From: Alphaproteobacteria bacterium UBA6376
GTDB lineage: Bacteria; Pseudomonadota; Alphaproteobacteria; Rs-D84
DNA length: 64,000 bases
Assembly (NCBI GenBank): GCA_002437665.1
Contig: DJQW01000001.1
Coordinates: forward strand, 531,354 to 595,353
Direction of reading: 5' to 3'
In this document: positions 54,339 through 64,000 of the stretch, one piece after another
Layout of the letters: each line of letters begins with the position of its first letter
Position numbering within the stretch: the first letter of the stretch is position 1
Notes under the pieces: model-generated
The model's database searches: none
Told to the model about the DNA's origin: nothing
The model's input: only the letters and a program-made list of their open reading frames with translations
Made by a program: the position numbers and the translations under genes

Positions 54339-55079
54339 CTAATTTGATGGCTGGTCATAATAGCAATCGACACTCAATCGATACTTGCCGATGGTGTTTG
54401 TTTTTTCGCCTTCCTTCACTTTATGTGAATATGAATCACCTTTGCTCATGTAACAACTTTTCTCACCAACATTCCGACCAGCGTCGGACGTGCCATATGA
54501 TAACAACAAATTACTGTCCAGCATGCGTGGACACCTGACACAATTCAAACTGCTGGGGGAACTTACAACCGCCGCAGAACCGCGTGAATTATAATACCCT
54601 GCTGCGCATCTATAACTGTAAATTTTGTCACATGTGCATGTGTCTTCGTTCAACCTTGTAATGTATGAACTCTCGTAATTTCCGCGTTCGCTGGCCAAAC
54701 GCCAGCGTGATATTATTAAGGGGCATCTCAGATTACATGTCTCCTCTTCGCATTCATAGTATGAAAAATTACAAGGCGAAGATCCTGAATCTGCCAACCC
54801 CCACTTTTTTGTAAGTGTATAGCCACTGGGGCACGAAACGCAAGAATACGCCTTTACATTGCCATAGGTTGAATCACCGCCATAACATGCCGTCGTATAC
54901 TGATTGCCCAGACAAGAACTGAAATCATTTACGGCTGGGGTAAATGCTAAACTGCATCCCTTATCCATACAAAGCAAAATAGGTTGATCAATATCAATCT
55001 TTTCATTCGCGGCCATTGCGGCGGTTGTGCCGGTGGCGCAAATCAACAGAAAAAATACACGCGATGTACTGCGAAACAT
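54339..55079 (-). CDS. Secreted cysteine-rich protein, G-x-Y…CY family (second member)
   Basis: 246 residues from ATG 55079 (a TTG nine bases upstream is less likely; AAGGA sits before the ATG). Signal peptide VFFLLICATGTTAAMA. About 20 cysteines. YRCAAGYYNS, LNCVRCP and C-terminal IGKYRLSVDCYY parallel the 38.6-kb protein (RCARGYY, NCVRCP, TGKYEFSDDCYY), while SYSCVSCPSGYTLTKKWG resembles modules in the giant protein. Likely exported and disulphide-bonded. Function unknown. Confidence 0.78.
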   Translation of the reverse strand: MFRSTSRVFFLLICATGTTAAMAANEKIDIDQPILLCMDKGCSLAFTPAVNDFSSCLGNQYTTACYGGDSTYGNVKAYSCVSCPSGYTLTKKWGLADSGSSPCNFSYYECEEETCNLRCPLIISRWRLASERGNYESSYITRLNEDTCTCDKIYSYRCAAGYYNSRGSAAVVSSPSSLNCVRCPRMLDSNLLLSYGTSDAGRNVGEKSCYMSKGDSYSHKVKEGEKTNTIGKYRLSVDCYYDQPSN

Positions 55080-55126
55080 TTCACCCAATCCTTGGCCACA
55101 ATTATAACAAAAAAGATTGGTTGATG

Positions 55127-56017
55127 CTAGTGCCGATTTAGCACGCCATTAAAGAACCCCAGAATGTCGTTCTGGACATCGGCATAATTCGTATCCAACA
55201 GTAATTCGTGCCGCGCGTGCGGGTAAATAATCAGCGTCAGGTTATTCATATTCTGGCCCTGATATGCGCGATACAGCGACCGCGCCAAACGCGCGTTCAT
55301 ACTGACTATGTCGCGGTTGCCACTGATAATCAGCAACGGAATTTTACGATTTGCGCCCATTGGCAGGTGCATCAGATTACGAAACAGGGAATAATAAAAT
55401 CCATATGAAAAATATTTTGCGCGCAGTGGGTCTGCATCGCGCAGGGCAACCTGATGCGCGTCCCGCGTCAGGTATCGTGCGGCGTGGCGTCCGCGTATTG
55501 GTAAAAACAGTTCGATTGCACGTGCCGGCGCGTTTGCACCAAATATGCGTTGTCCAATCCATGCCATCGCCGTCCCAACCCCCAGCATACTGCGCGGGTA
55601 TCGTGCCGAACCCGACATGCATACGCCCGCCGCACACAGGTCTGATTCTTGCAGAATGCGTTGGGTAATAAAACTGCCGTAACTGTGGCCAAAAATAAAT
55701 ACGGGTAAATTGTATTTCTGGCTCAGGTATTTCAAAATCGCCAATTCATCCGACACAATGTCCATAAATAAATCGGCACTGCACCCAACGCGACCGATAT
55801 TTTGCGCGCCACCGGCGGTGCGGCCGTGCCCACGATGGTCATCGCCAAACACGATATAGCCGTTCTGATTCATATATTGGGCAAATCGCGCATATCGTCC
55901 GACATGCTCGTCCATGCCGTGAATAATCTGAACCACGCCAATGGGGCGTCGAACGTTGTTCCACAACGTGCAACGCAGCCGCATTCCGTCACTGGCAATC
56001 AATGTTTGTGTTGTCAT
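55127..56017 (-). CDS. Alpha/beta hydrolase (lysophospholipase/monoacylglycerol lipase type)
   Basis: 296 residues from ATG 56017 with AAGAGG before it; the frame extends upstream but only to a TTG. GVVQIIHGMDEHVGRY (oxyanion strand), GDDHRGHGRT, nucleophile elbow VFIFGHSYGSF near 103, IISGNRDIVS as Asp region and PHARHELLLD with the catalytic His. Cytosolic serine hydrolase acting on glycerolipids. Family clear, substrate inferred. Confidence 0.88.
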   Translation of the reverse strand: MTTQTLIASDGMRLRCTLWNNVRRPIGVVQIIHGMDEHVGRYARFAQYMNQNGYIVFGDDHRGHGRTAGGAQNIGRVGCSADLFMDIVSDELAILKYLSQKYNLPVFIFGHSYGSFITQRILQESDLCAAGVCMSGSARYPRSMLGVGTAMAWIGQRIFGANAPARAIELFLPIRGRHAARYLTRDAHQVALRDADPLRAKYFSYGFYYSLFRNLMHLPMGANRKIPLLIISGNRDIVSMNARLARSLYRAYQGQNMNNLTLIIYPHARHELLLDTNYADVQNDILGFFNGVLNRH

Positions 56018-56099
56018 GATATGTGTGCCTCTTGGGCACGATGATACAGGAATATACGCCCGCTGAACAATAGGTATGTATTCTGTGGGCGTGCGCAAA

Positions 56100-57257
56100 T
56101 TACGCGTTTTCGCCGGCGATTGTGCCGCTGGCCCATGCCCAGTGCAGGTTGAATCCGCCCAAATCGCCCGCGATGTCTATAACCTCGCCCGCAAAGAACA
56201 GGCCACTGCGCAATTTTGATTCCATAGTGCGTGACGATATCTGGTCTGTGGCGACGCCACCGCGCACGACCTCTGCACTGCGCAGACCGTGGTATTTATA
56301 CGCATCACGCGCAATAACAATATGTTGCACGCGCAGTGCAACCTGACGCAGGTCTGTGTCGCGAATATCGGCAATGTTACGCACGTCGCCACGCGCAATC
56401 CACTGGGCCACGCGCGCGGGCATATATTGCCCCAGAATCGTGGCCACGGTTTTGCGACCATCGGTGCGCTTTGCACGCGACAATATGTCAAATGTGTTTG
56501 CGTTCGGCATCAGGTTTATAATCCAATCTGCATCTGAATTACGCACGGTCGCGCGATATACCGTCGGCCCACCAATGCCAACATGTGTAAATAACATGTC
56601 GTCCGTAATCACATCGCGACCAACGGTAATTTCAACCGGCAATGAAATGCCCGCCAATGTGTCTGTAAACACACCCGTTGCAATCGCGCACAGGGCGGGG
56701 CGCACGGGAACTATCTTATGACCAAAATGTTTTGCAATTTTATAACCAATGTCGCTCGTCCCCAGTGTCGGGAATGACACACCACCCGTCGCCACAATCA
56801 CAGACGTCGCACCATAATCGCCAGATGCGGCGTGAATGATAAATTGCCCGCCTGAAAAATCAACGGATTCTACGGCGTCATTTTGAATGATTTTCGCCCC
56901 GCGCGCGTCCGACATCAATGCGTCAACAATCGCGCCCGCGCCATCGGCACAGAAATATTGTCCCGCGCTTTTTTCAGTCCATGCGATATTGTGCCCGCGT
57001 GCCCAATCCAATATATCGCTGGACGTCACGCGCGCCAATGGCCCACGAACAAAGTCCGGATTTTCACCAAAGTAACGATTGCGTCCCGCCGCGGCATTCG
57101 TGAAATTGCATCGTCCACCACCAGACGCCGCAACCTTGCGCAATGGGGCGTTGCCCATATCAATCACCGCCACACTGCGTCCGCGCGCCAGTGCCGCGTG
57201 CGCCGCCGCCATACCTGACGCGCCCGCACCAATAATCATAACATCATACTTTTTCAT
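56100..57257 (-). CDS. HI0933-type FAD-dependent oxidoreductase
   Basis: 385 residues from ATG 57257, where the family N-terminus MKKYDVMIIGAGASGMAAAHAAL begins. The dinucleotide motif GAGASG is near 10-15. ASGGGRCNFTN near 45 and LFFAGEVIDIAGDLGGFNLHWAWASGTIAG near the end are typical of the HI0933/YhiN flavoprotein family. Physiological substrate unknown. No ribosome site; TAAAAT lies 7 nt before ATG. Confidence 0.88.
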   Translation of the reverse strand: MKKYDVMIIGAGASGMAAAHAALARGRSVAVIDMGNAPLRKVAASGGGRCNFTNAAAGRNRYFGENPDFVRGPLARVTSSDILDWARGHNIAWTEKSAGQYFCADGAGAIVDALMSDARGAKIIQNDAVESVDFSGGQFIIHAASGDYGATSVIVATGGVSFPTLGTSDIGYKIAKHFGHKIVPVRPALCAIATGVFTDTLAGISLPVEITVGRDVITDDMLFTHVGIGGPTVYRATVRNSDADWIINLMPNANTFDILSRAKRTDGRKTVATILGQYMPARVAQWIARGDVRNIADIRDTDLRQVALRVQHIVIARDAYKYHGLRSAEVVRGGVATDQISSRTMESKLRSGLFFAGEVIDIAGDLGGFNLHWAWASGTIAGENA

Positions 57258-57264
57258 AATGATT

Positions 57265-57270
57265 ATTTTA
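57265..57270 (-). promoter_or_regulatory. -10 box, probable leaderless start of the flavoprotein gene
   Basis: TAAAAT at 57270-57265 with 7 nt to ATG 57257 and no Shine-Dalgarno. No good -35 is seen. Confidence 0.4.
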
Positions 57271-57305
57271 TCGTGGCGTGCATAAAAAATCCATGGCAAA
57301 AATAA

Positions 57306-57323
57306 ACCGTCCATTTGGACGGT
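57306..57323. terminator. Terminator of the giant gene
   Basis: ACCGTCC/GGACGGT stem; on the minus strand it is followed by TTATTTTTG, just after the giant gene's stop. Confidence 0.75.
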
Positions 57324-57333
57324 CTATTTTTCT

Positions 57334-60300
57334 TTACCACGATGTGTATCCGGCGTTACATGTACGTACGCACTTCTTGCGGGTTGCATCCCACTTTTCT
57401 GTGCCGGTCTCATCAGAGTATCCAACAACACTGCAAATTGGTTTGCATTCGTTGTCTTCCAGATTGTACATCTCGCCCTGATACATGCACGACGCAATTT
57501 CGCATTCACGGATGTAACTGCTGGCCGCAATTTCGCCATCAACTGCGAACTTGTTACGGCATACGCCACATGGTTTCGATGCATCGCGGCTGTCAACCAA
57601 ATCTGGATCATTGGTGTAACCCGCATCGCAATACGTTGCCACACATTTGCCCCACTGGTTCGCAACGTGATCCCATTCCTTGATACCCGTTCCGTGGTCA
57701 ACCGTGCACTGTTGCTGGTCAGATACACATGCGTTGGACGAAATGTGGAATCCTTCCTCGCATTCCTTGATTGTGCATACGCCGAATGCCTGCAACTTGG
57801 CGTCCCAACGTTTTTCAGCGGACACCGCATTTGGTGCTGTGCATTCCTGAACATCGTATTCACAACTCTGGCCGTTCGGGTGATAGTTCACTTCGCACGA
57901 CGCAACGATACAGTTGCCGGTCTTTTGATAGGTCAGTGCATGATCACGATTACATGGCTCGCACTTGCCGTTTATCATTTCAAAGTCCCCATTGCATGAT
58001 GTTTCAACGCACTTGTCATCCACGATTTCGCATGGGTTGCCACTGTCCGATACGCCCTTGAACTCGCAAACCTTTGGATAGTTTGCTTTGTCACTGACTG
58101 GTACGGCCTTGCCACCTTCGATTGCATATTCTTCGCACTTGCGATAGCAATCGTTCTGGCTCTTTGCGCCCTTGTCAGACAATGGCCAATCGGCTGGGCA
58201 AGATTTCACATCTGGTGCGTCTGGATCTGGGTTGTCCGGATCGCCACAGAAACTGCCTTCTGGACACAGCACGCACACGCCATTTTCTAGATGCCAGCCC
58301 GCCGCGCAACGTTTAATTGCACATGTGTCTGGTGCACCTTGGTAATCACGACCGGACATAGACGCCGCATTGTCCGCCAATGTACAGTTCCGATAGCACA
58401 TCGCAACATCGGTTGTACCCGCGTCAGACAATGGGTATTCGCCATTGGTCAGTTCAGCGCATGTCTTTTGCGTGCCGTTGTTGCAGACGCTGCCTGCTGG
58501 ACAGTTTACACATTCGTTGCCCACCTGCGAGAAACCTTCGTCGCAAGATACAACCGTACATGTTGTGCACGATGCCGTATATGCGTCGGCCGCCGCGTCA
58601 TAGTTACATGTTTGTGTTCCCTGACCATTTGTGATGGTGCACACCATACCATCCATATAGCATTCCGCACTGGATGTGCTGGTTTCGGTCTTGGTTGTGC
58701 CATCTGGCTTGCATTGCTCGCGTTCAATGTTGTTCGTGCTGTAATAGCCATAACCAACAACGATACAATCCACCTTGTTCTTTTCGATGTCATAGTAATA
58801 ACCACCGGTACATTTGGTCATTGTTGGTGTTTCGCACGCAGAATCATATCTGGCATCATCGCCCGTGCCACTGGTATAGAAGCACACGCGATACCCAACA
58901 CCATGATCCGCTGTGTATGGCTGACCGTCTTTATAGCACTGCTGTGGTGCTTCGGCGGTGTCGATACGGGTCTTGCCGCCCGCTGGACACGCCGTACGTG
59001 TTATTTCGTCCGCGCCACTGTAGTAGTTAAAGTCCGCCACGCTGCAATCAATGTCTGCGCTGTCTGCCAGCCAATAACCCTTGTTACACTTGTTGATGGT
59101 AATGTCATAGCATTCATTGCCATATACCGCGCTGTCACCTTCGCCAACCGAGTAGTAGCATGTCTGTGTACCGCTGCCCTTGGTCGCGTTATACGCAACA
59201 CCCTCTTTATAGCAATCCTGAACCTTGACTGCATTCGGCTTTGAATGTACCGCGCCACCAGATGTGTATCCATGGCATGCCGTCTGGGTCAGAGTGCTTG
59301 CCGCAGACCAATAACCATCGTCCACACTGTCACAGTCAGGATCTGTATGGTTGCTGGTATCGCGCAGCCAATAACCCGCATCGCACGATGTCATGTTGCG
59401 ATCGCGACAATCCGCCGTGTAATCCGATGCCGCCGTGTCATAGTTACATGTCTGTGTACCACGACCGTGATCCGACACGTACGTATCCAGATTTTCTTTG
59501 TAGCACTGCGCCGCTGATGTCGCACTGGTCGGTGATTTACCGCCGTCTGGGCACGCCACCAGTCCGCCGACGTTGCCAGAATCCGCACCGAATGTGCCAC
59601 CTTCGCAATAGTTATTTGCTGGGCAGATTGTGCAATCTGGGCCTGTGCCGGTGTAATACGTACCCGCATCGCATGTTACAGTGCCGGCTTCCAATCTGGC
59701 ATAGATTGTCGCAGGTGATCTGGTCGTCATCGTCAACGCCGCCTCGGATGTGCCAAACTTACCGTCCGCACTGATAATCTGCTGGCCACCTTCGATTGCG
59801 TCATAGAACCCTGTAAAGAACCATGCCGCCTTTGATGGTAACGTTGTCAGCGCGATAATTGGGTCTGTCGCCGCCGCATTGTTGAACCAGCCGGTTGCAT
59901 ATTTCAGATAAACCGTATCTGGTGCTGCAACAACATCTGCATTACGGCTGTCCAGTTTAACCGTGTACACCTGTGGCGTCCATACAGCATACAGTGTGAC
60001 CGCCGTACCATCGCCCGAGATGTTTTCAGCAATGGATTTGCCTGCCTCATAGCATGGCGCACCGCCATTCTTGGTCGAACACCACTTTGCCTCTACGCCG
60101 TAACCCGCGCGGTTCAGACCGCTGGTCGCTGGTAATGTACATGCGCCGCTGTCAAATGTGCATGTGACACTGGCCGGTGTTGAACCTGTACCACCATTCT
60201 TGTCCAACGTGATTGTGTACGCGTTGGCTTGGCATGATGGGGCGGCGGTATTGTTATTGCGTACCGTGTAACCCGTATCGCATGTCACATTGAACGAGCA

Positions 60301-63300
60301 TGCTTCGTACTGGGTTGTGCTGATACCATATACCGTGTTCTTGGCCGCGGCCACCGTTGTCGCATGTGGAACATCCAATACGCACTGTTTATAGCAGTTC
60401 ACATAAGATGCCGCATTTTCTTCCGAATGGACATACTGGTTGGTCTTGTCCGGACATTCTGTCTGATAGATGTTCGGATTCGGGCTGTAATACTTGTCTT
60501 GAACACTGCGGCACAAGAATTCGTCCGGCATTGTTGGGTTTTGATACCAATAACCAGCATAACATGTCTTGACCGTGCGAACCTGACAGCGGTCATACGC
60601 ATTGGTCGCGGTCTGGTAATAGCAGATTGCCGATGCCGTACCATTCTGGAATCCGTCATAATCGTCGTACAGTTTATAGCACTGTGTTATGTCGGAATCA
60701 CCAGTGTTACTCAAACCACCATCTGGACATGCCACTGGGTCTGGGTCGCAGTAATAGTTCTCTGGACATGCGCCACTGCCCCAGATACATGTTGGTGCGG
60801 TCGTGTAATCGTCCTTGGCGATATAACCTGTGTTGCAGACCGCATGATACGTACATTCCGGATATGCAGACCCGTCATAATTCTGCTGTGTCTGGGCATT
60901 TTCCAAGCGACCATTCGCGATTGTCGCAGGGGCAGGACACGCAACAAAGCAGTCCTTTTGGCCTGTCGCGCCCGAACCAGACGTGCCACCCGCAGGGCAA
61001 TCCGCCGCGCAACCAGCCGTGCCGATTGCCGAAGTGCCCGTGCCGTCACAGTATTTGCCCGCTGGGCATGTGACGTGGTTTGCACCGTCATAGTATTTGC
61101 CCGCCTGACACGTTGTGGCATTCTGTGACCAATGCGCATACAGTGTCGTGTTTGCTGTGAATGTCGTATTAGAAGGCAGTGTGCCATCTTCGCCAATCAT
61201 CACGTTGCCACCGGTCTGGTTTGTATAGTAGCCCAAGAATGTCCAGCCATCACGTGTTGGTGCGGTAACCTTGCTGATGCTGTTGGTCTTGGCGGCATCG
61301 CTGAACCAGTCAGTGTTATACTGTTGATACGCTGTGCCATCGCCACCCGTGCCATTGTTGTCATCCAACGTGATTGTGTACAGTACACCTGGGCACGTTC
61401 CTGTATTTGCATCCAGTTCATAGTTCGCATCACATGTAATGGTCATTGGACAATTTGTTGATGTAACCTGACAAACCGTTGGGTTATCATAGTGTATCGC
61501 ACCTGTATCAAATACACTTTCATAGGAACAGCTACCGTGACCTGCTGTACAAGGTGCTTTTTCACATTCTTGTTTGCACGACTTATAACAATCCTTTGAA
61601 CCATTAGAATTTCTGGCCAATGACAGAGTGAACGAACCATCACCCAACGTTTTGCACGCTGTGCACTTGTCGCCATCTTTGAAATAACGCGCTTTACACG
61701 TAAAGTCCTTTAATGGGCATGCGGTTTTACCTTGACCAACACATTGGGTGCTGTTGTAATACTGAACGCCAGACACCTTTGCGGTCATATCGTATTTGCA
61801 ATCACCATCCGCTGTCCACATAGGCGACACGCAACTGTCCGTATCTTCGCCAGAGCAGGCGGCATCGCATGCCTTGAAGCATTGGCCACTGGCCGATGCA
61901 CCAACATCAGATGCGGTGTATTCACTGCCCAGTGTTGTGCATTCAATCGCGCAGCCCGCGCCACCTTCGATGGTTGTACCCGTGCCTGGGCAATATTTGC
62001 CCGACGGACAATCAACCTGTGCCGTGCCGTCATAGTACTTGCCCGCTTCGCAGGTAACCTGATTCTGTGACCAGTGTGCGTACAGGGTTGTATCACTCAA
62101 TTTATCCCACGTGCGCACGGCCGTACCGTTGGACGCATAGTACTGTGTGCCACCGGTCTTGGTATCAAAGTATCCAACGAATGAATATGTTGCACGTGTT
62201 GGCAATGTTGTCAGTGTTGCCATCTTTTTGCCAAATTCAACCGTTTGTGCGGTTGGGCCACCTGTGCCTTCGTTTGCATCAAATGTCACGGTGTACTTGT
62301 TTGGTTCGCACACCTTGCCATTTAATGTATAGCCATCTTCGCATGTGATTTTATCATCACCACCGCAAATGGCGTTGTCAGGACATGTGACACACTTGCC
62401 ATCAGACAGGTAATAGTTTGTATTACACTTTGTTGCGGCACAAGTGTTGCTGACCGCGTCGTATTTAACAGTTCCTGTCACGGTTGCAGAGTTTGGCACA
62501 TCTGACGTTGTGCAATCGCGATAGCATCCATCAGCAACAGTTTGCGATTGGCAAACATTGTAAGAACCCTTGGTATAAATAGATACCGTTGAGCATGATT
62601 TGACACAGTCACTGCATCCCTGACCATTAGGGTATTGATTGCTGCCACAGTTACATGTCCCTGGGGACGTAACCGCAGATGCGCACGCTGTCCAAGACGC
62701 AGTCAATGTCGTGTTGCCCGCGGTTAAATAGGTGTATTCTGTGCTGGCCTGTGGGTACTGACCACCCCAGTTGATAAATGTATACCCAGGACGTTTGAAC
62801 GTACTTGCTGCCTTGGTTGTGAACTTTGCAGTATATGCCACTGACTGGGTGGTGGACTGGCTGTCGTAACCACTCTTGTACGTGATTTGGAATGTGCTTA
62901 CCTCGCACCCTGTACCATCAGATGTCTTGGTATAGCCATTTTCACATGTAAATGTCATAGGGCATGTTGATGCCGCTGCACTGCAAGTGCCACCATAGTA
63001 CTGTACACCATCTGTTGATGTGTCTGTGTATGAACAGATTGCATGCAATGGACATGTCGGACGTGTGCACGCCGTGTTGCATTTCATATAGCATGCTGTC
63101 GCACCACCGGTGTTGCTATGTTCAGACAATGTGTACTCACCATTGCCCAGTGTCGAACATGCCGGACATGTAAGGCCATTTACATAATTACCCGACCATG
63201 CGTTGACAGAAAGTTGTTTCTGTTTGCAGTTTTCATTGTTGCTTGCACAACCTTCTCTGATTTGACCATCGGCCGTACCATCTTCATTAGAGTACGCAAT

Positions 63301-64000
63301 GTACTTGCACGCATCGCGTTTGCATTCTTCGCAGGTTACGCCCACACATCCATCTGGCAAATCACATGATTCTTGCGTGCCTGTCCATGGACGGTCTTTT
63401 TGCGCACCATAACATTCTGTTCTGGCGGTAGCCCCAGCATCAGAAAATGGATAGTCGTTAGGACAGTATTCGAACCCTTGGTCGTTTGTACTGTAATTAA
63501 AGTTGCCACCTTCGCAGAATCTACCTTCTTCGCATGTGCTGCAAGATGTCCATTTTGCAGGCAGGTAAGAACCAGGATCACAATGAATGGTTGACAACAC
63601 GCACTTGTTGTTTTCCAGTTTGTAACCAGTTGCGCATGTTTTAATAGAGCAGTGATTGCTGACATAGTTTTCCTGCCATGTCGCAGTGTTCCATTCGGTC
63701 ACGTTGTCTGCATTAGAGCAGGTTGCGTTACAGCTGGCTGCACCAGTGGCACTAGTTGTCTGACCGTTCTGACATGCGTCGCAGCTGGTTGCCTCTGTAT
63801 CACTGTATGCGCCACGTGCACAGGCATCGCCCCCACCAATGGTTGGACGCGAATCTGTCAAACCGCGTTCGTCGCCATTTTCATCATAATAGATGTTTTG
63901 ACCGCCGTGTTTGCAGTAATAACCCTGAGCGCATAACTGAGAGCCCTCATTTACAGCTGAAACAAAGTTACCATCGGTCAATGTCAGGTAGCAATCATTG
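57334..64000 (-). CDS. Giant cysteine-rich repeat surface protein (N-terminus outside window)
   Basis: Over 2,220 residues are visible and the frame stays open to base 64000, so the start lies outside. Three kinds of modules: (a) GCC2/GCC3- or TNFR-like cysteine modules such as CEAGKYYDG…CPSGKYCPGTGT; (b) about five InlB/Flg_new-like beta repeats at roughly residues 360, 560, 865, 1255 and 1340, ending TLYAHWSQ or similar; (c) about five tandem 75-80-residue units at roughly 1430-1900 with CYKDG…GTQTCYY…KC…GYW. Motifs like YPLSDAGTTDVAMCYRNC recur. No anchor or TM at the C-terminus (ends GYTSW). Probably an exported adhesin or coat protein. Confidence 0.8.
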   Translation of the reverse strand, partial: NDCYLTLTDGNFVSAVNEGSQLCAQGYYCKHGGQNIYYDENGDERGLTDSRPTIGGGDACARGAYSDTEATSCDACQNGQTTSATGAASCNATCSNADNVTEWNTATWQENYVSNHCSIKTCATGYKLENNKCVLSTIHCDPGSYLPAKWTSCSTCEEGRFCEGGNFNYSTNDQGFEYCPNDYPFSDAGATARTECYGAQKDRPWTGTQESCDLPDGCVGVTCEECKRDACKYIAYSNEDGTADGQIREGCASNNENCKQKQLSVNAWSGNYVNGLTCPACSTLGNGEYTLSEHSNTGGATACYMKCNTACTRPTCPLHAICSYTDTSTDGVQYYGGTCSAAASTCPMTFTCENGYTKTSDGTGCEVSTFQITYKSGYDSQSTTQSVAYTAKFTTKAASTFKRPGYTFINWGGQYPQASTEYTYLTAGNTTLTASWTACASAVTSPGTCNCGSNQYPNGQGCSDCVKSCSTVSIYTKGSYNVCQSQTVADGCYRDCTTSDVPNSATVTGTVKYDAVSNTCAATKCNTNYYLSDGKCVTCPDNAICGGDDKITCEDGYTLNGKVCEPNKYTVTFDANEGTGGPTAQTVEFGKKMATLTTLPTRATYSFVGYFDTKTGGTQYYASNGTAVRTWDKLSDTTLYAHWSQNQVTCEAGKYYDGTAQVDCPSGKYCPGTGTTIEGGAGCAIECTTLGSEYTASDVGASASGQCFKACDAACSGEDTDSCVSPMWTADGDCKYDMTAKVSGVQYYNSTQCVGQGKTACPLKDFTCKARYFKDGDKCTACKTLGDGSFTLSLARNSNGSKDCYKSCKQECEKAPCTAGHGSCSYESVFDTGAIHYDNPTVCQVTSTNCPMTITCDANYELDANTGTCPGVLYTITLDDNNGTGGDGTAYQQYNTDWFSDAAKTNSISKVTAPTRDGWTFLGYYTNQTGGNVMIGEDGTLPSNTTFTANTTLYAHWSQNATTCQAGKYYDGANHVTCPAGKYCDGTGTSAIGTAGCAADCPAGGTSGSGATGQKDCFVACPAPATIANGRLENAQTQQNYDGSAYPECTYHAVCNTGYIAKDDYTTAPTCIWGSGACPENYYCDPDPVACPDGGLSNTGDSDITQCYKLYDDYDGFQNGTASAICYYQTATNAYDRCQVRTVKTCYAGYWYQNPTMPDEFLCRSVQDKYYSPNPNIYQTECPDKTNQYVHSEENAASYVNCYKQCVLDVPHATTVAAAKNTVYGISTTQYEACSFNVTCDTGYTVRNNNTAAPSCQANAYTITLDKNGGTGSTPASVTCTFDSGACTLPATSGLNRAGYGVEAKWCSTKNGGAPCYEAGKSIAENISGDGTAVTLYAVWTPQVYTVKLDSRNADVVAAPDTVYLKYATGWFNNAAATDPIIALTTLPSKAAWFFTGFYDAIEGGQQIISADGKFGTSEAALTMTTRSPATIYARLEAGTVTCDAGTYYTGTGPDCTICPANNYCEGGTFGADSGNVGGLVACPDGGKSPTSATSAAQCYKENLDTYVSDHGRGTQTCNYDTAASDYTADCRDRNMTSCDAGYWLRDTSNHTDPDCDSVDDGYWSAASTLTQTACHGYTSGGAVHSKPNAVKVQDCYKEGVAYNATKGSGTQTCYYSVGEGDSAVYGNECYDITINKCNKGYWLADSADIDCSVADFNYYSGADEITRTACPAGGKTRIDTAEAPQQCYKDGQPYTADHGVGYRVCFYTSGTGDDARYDSACETPTMTKCTGGYYYDIEKNKVDCIVVGYGYYSTNNIEREQCKPDGTTKTETSTSSAECYMDGMVCTITNGQGTQTCNYDAAADAYTASCTTCTVVSCDEGFSQVGNECVNCPAGSVCNNGTQKTCAELTNGEYPLSDAGTTDVAMCYRNCTLADNAASMSGRDYQGAPDTCAIKRCAAGWHLENGVCVLCPEGSFCGDPDNPDPDAPDVKSCPADWPLSDKGAKSQNDCYRKCEEYAIEGGKAVPVSDKANYPKVCEFKGVSDSGNPCEIVDDKCVETSCNGDFEMINGKCEPCNRDHALTYQKTGNCIVASCEVNYHPNGQSCEYDVQECTAPNAVSAEKRWDAKLQAFGVCTIKECEEGFHISSNACVSDQQQCTVDHGTGIKEWDHVANQWGKCVATYCDAGYTNDPDLVDSRDASKPCGVCRNKFAVDGEIAASSYIRECEIASCMYQGEMYNLEDNECKPICSVVGYSDETGTEKWDATRKKCVRTCNAGYTSW

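Overview
The window looks like a chromosome segment of a small-genome, host-associated alphaproteobacterium, probably an uncultured gut lineage. This is inferred from the housekeeping set (rlpA, murJ, bamD, era, queA/tgt, lysS, rpsD, trpS, RNase J, HU, alaS, metK, smpB, mtaB, rpoZ, msbA, an Mla-type lipid transport operon), an alphaproteobacterial-type SAM-II riboswitch candidate before metK, and very large cysteine-rich secreted proteins. The envelope is clearly Gram-negative (BamD, TolC, Mla, RlpA). No taxonomic search was possible.

Layout. 1-10.2 kb: cell-wall and outer-membrane genes (rlpA, murJ, bamD), dcd, era, and a queuosine cluster (queA, M16 peptidase, tgt) followed by unknown membrane and coiled-coil genes. 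10.2-12.7 kb: tRNA-Gly(GCC) and an AT-rich FkbH-like gene interrupted by an in-frame TGA where the family has Trp. 12.7-18.6 kb: a six-gene reverse-strand operon for a complete ABC-2 efflux system (membrane fusion protein, two ATPases, two permeases, TolC). 18.6-31.7 kb: lysS with a terminator-bearing leader, a RelA/SpoT-like protein, a cold-shock protein, LemA, PHP, rpsD, trpS, SIMPL, Xer recombinase, a nucleotidyltransferase, RNase J and HU. 31.9-39.7 kb: a membrane protein, a glycosyltransferase-like gene, a short alaS, metK, an odd H1-tail/Cys/TM/EF-hand protein, a secreted Cys-rich protein behind a structured leader, and smpB. 39.7-44.4 kb: tatD, holB, dacA-like, mtaB, rpoZ and tRNA-Ser(GGA).

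44.4-47.8 kb is a small prophage-like island beside tRNA-Ser. It lies next to a partial copy of the tRNA 3' end and is bracketed by a 77-bp duplication. It carries a MuF-like protein whose C-terminal Tlde1-like (peptidoglycan-active) part is one frame off, a small membrane protein that could be its immunity partner, an unknown gene, and a GH24 lysozyme. 47.9-53.7 kb: msbA, the Mla-type operon and a YbaK deacylase. 54.3-64 kb: a second Cys-rich secreted protein, a lysophospholipase-like hydrolase, a HI0933-type flavoprotein, and a giant Cys-rich repeat protein (>2,200 residues, N-terminus outside the window).

Seven intergenic stretches hold mosaics of the same short palindromic repeats (no genes, no CRISPR), several bordered by copies of an AT-rich repeat. 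Many genes end in GC hairpin plus T-tract terminators. A group of genes (murJ, era, dacA, the 32.4-kb gene, the flavoprotein, perhaps ybaK and smpB) has no Shine-Dalgarno sequence but a -10 box 7-9 nt before ATG, suggesting leaderless mRNAs. The main leads are the attenuator-like leader and Cys-rich protein family, the MuF-Tlde1 locus, and the recoded or broken FkbH gene.
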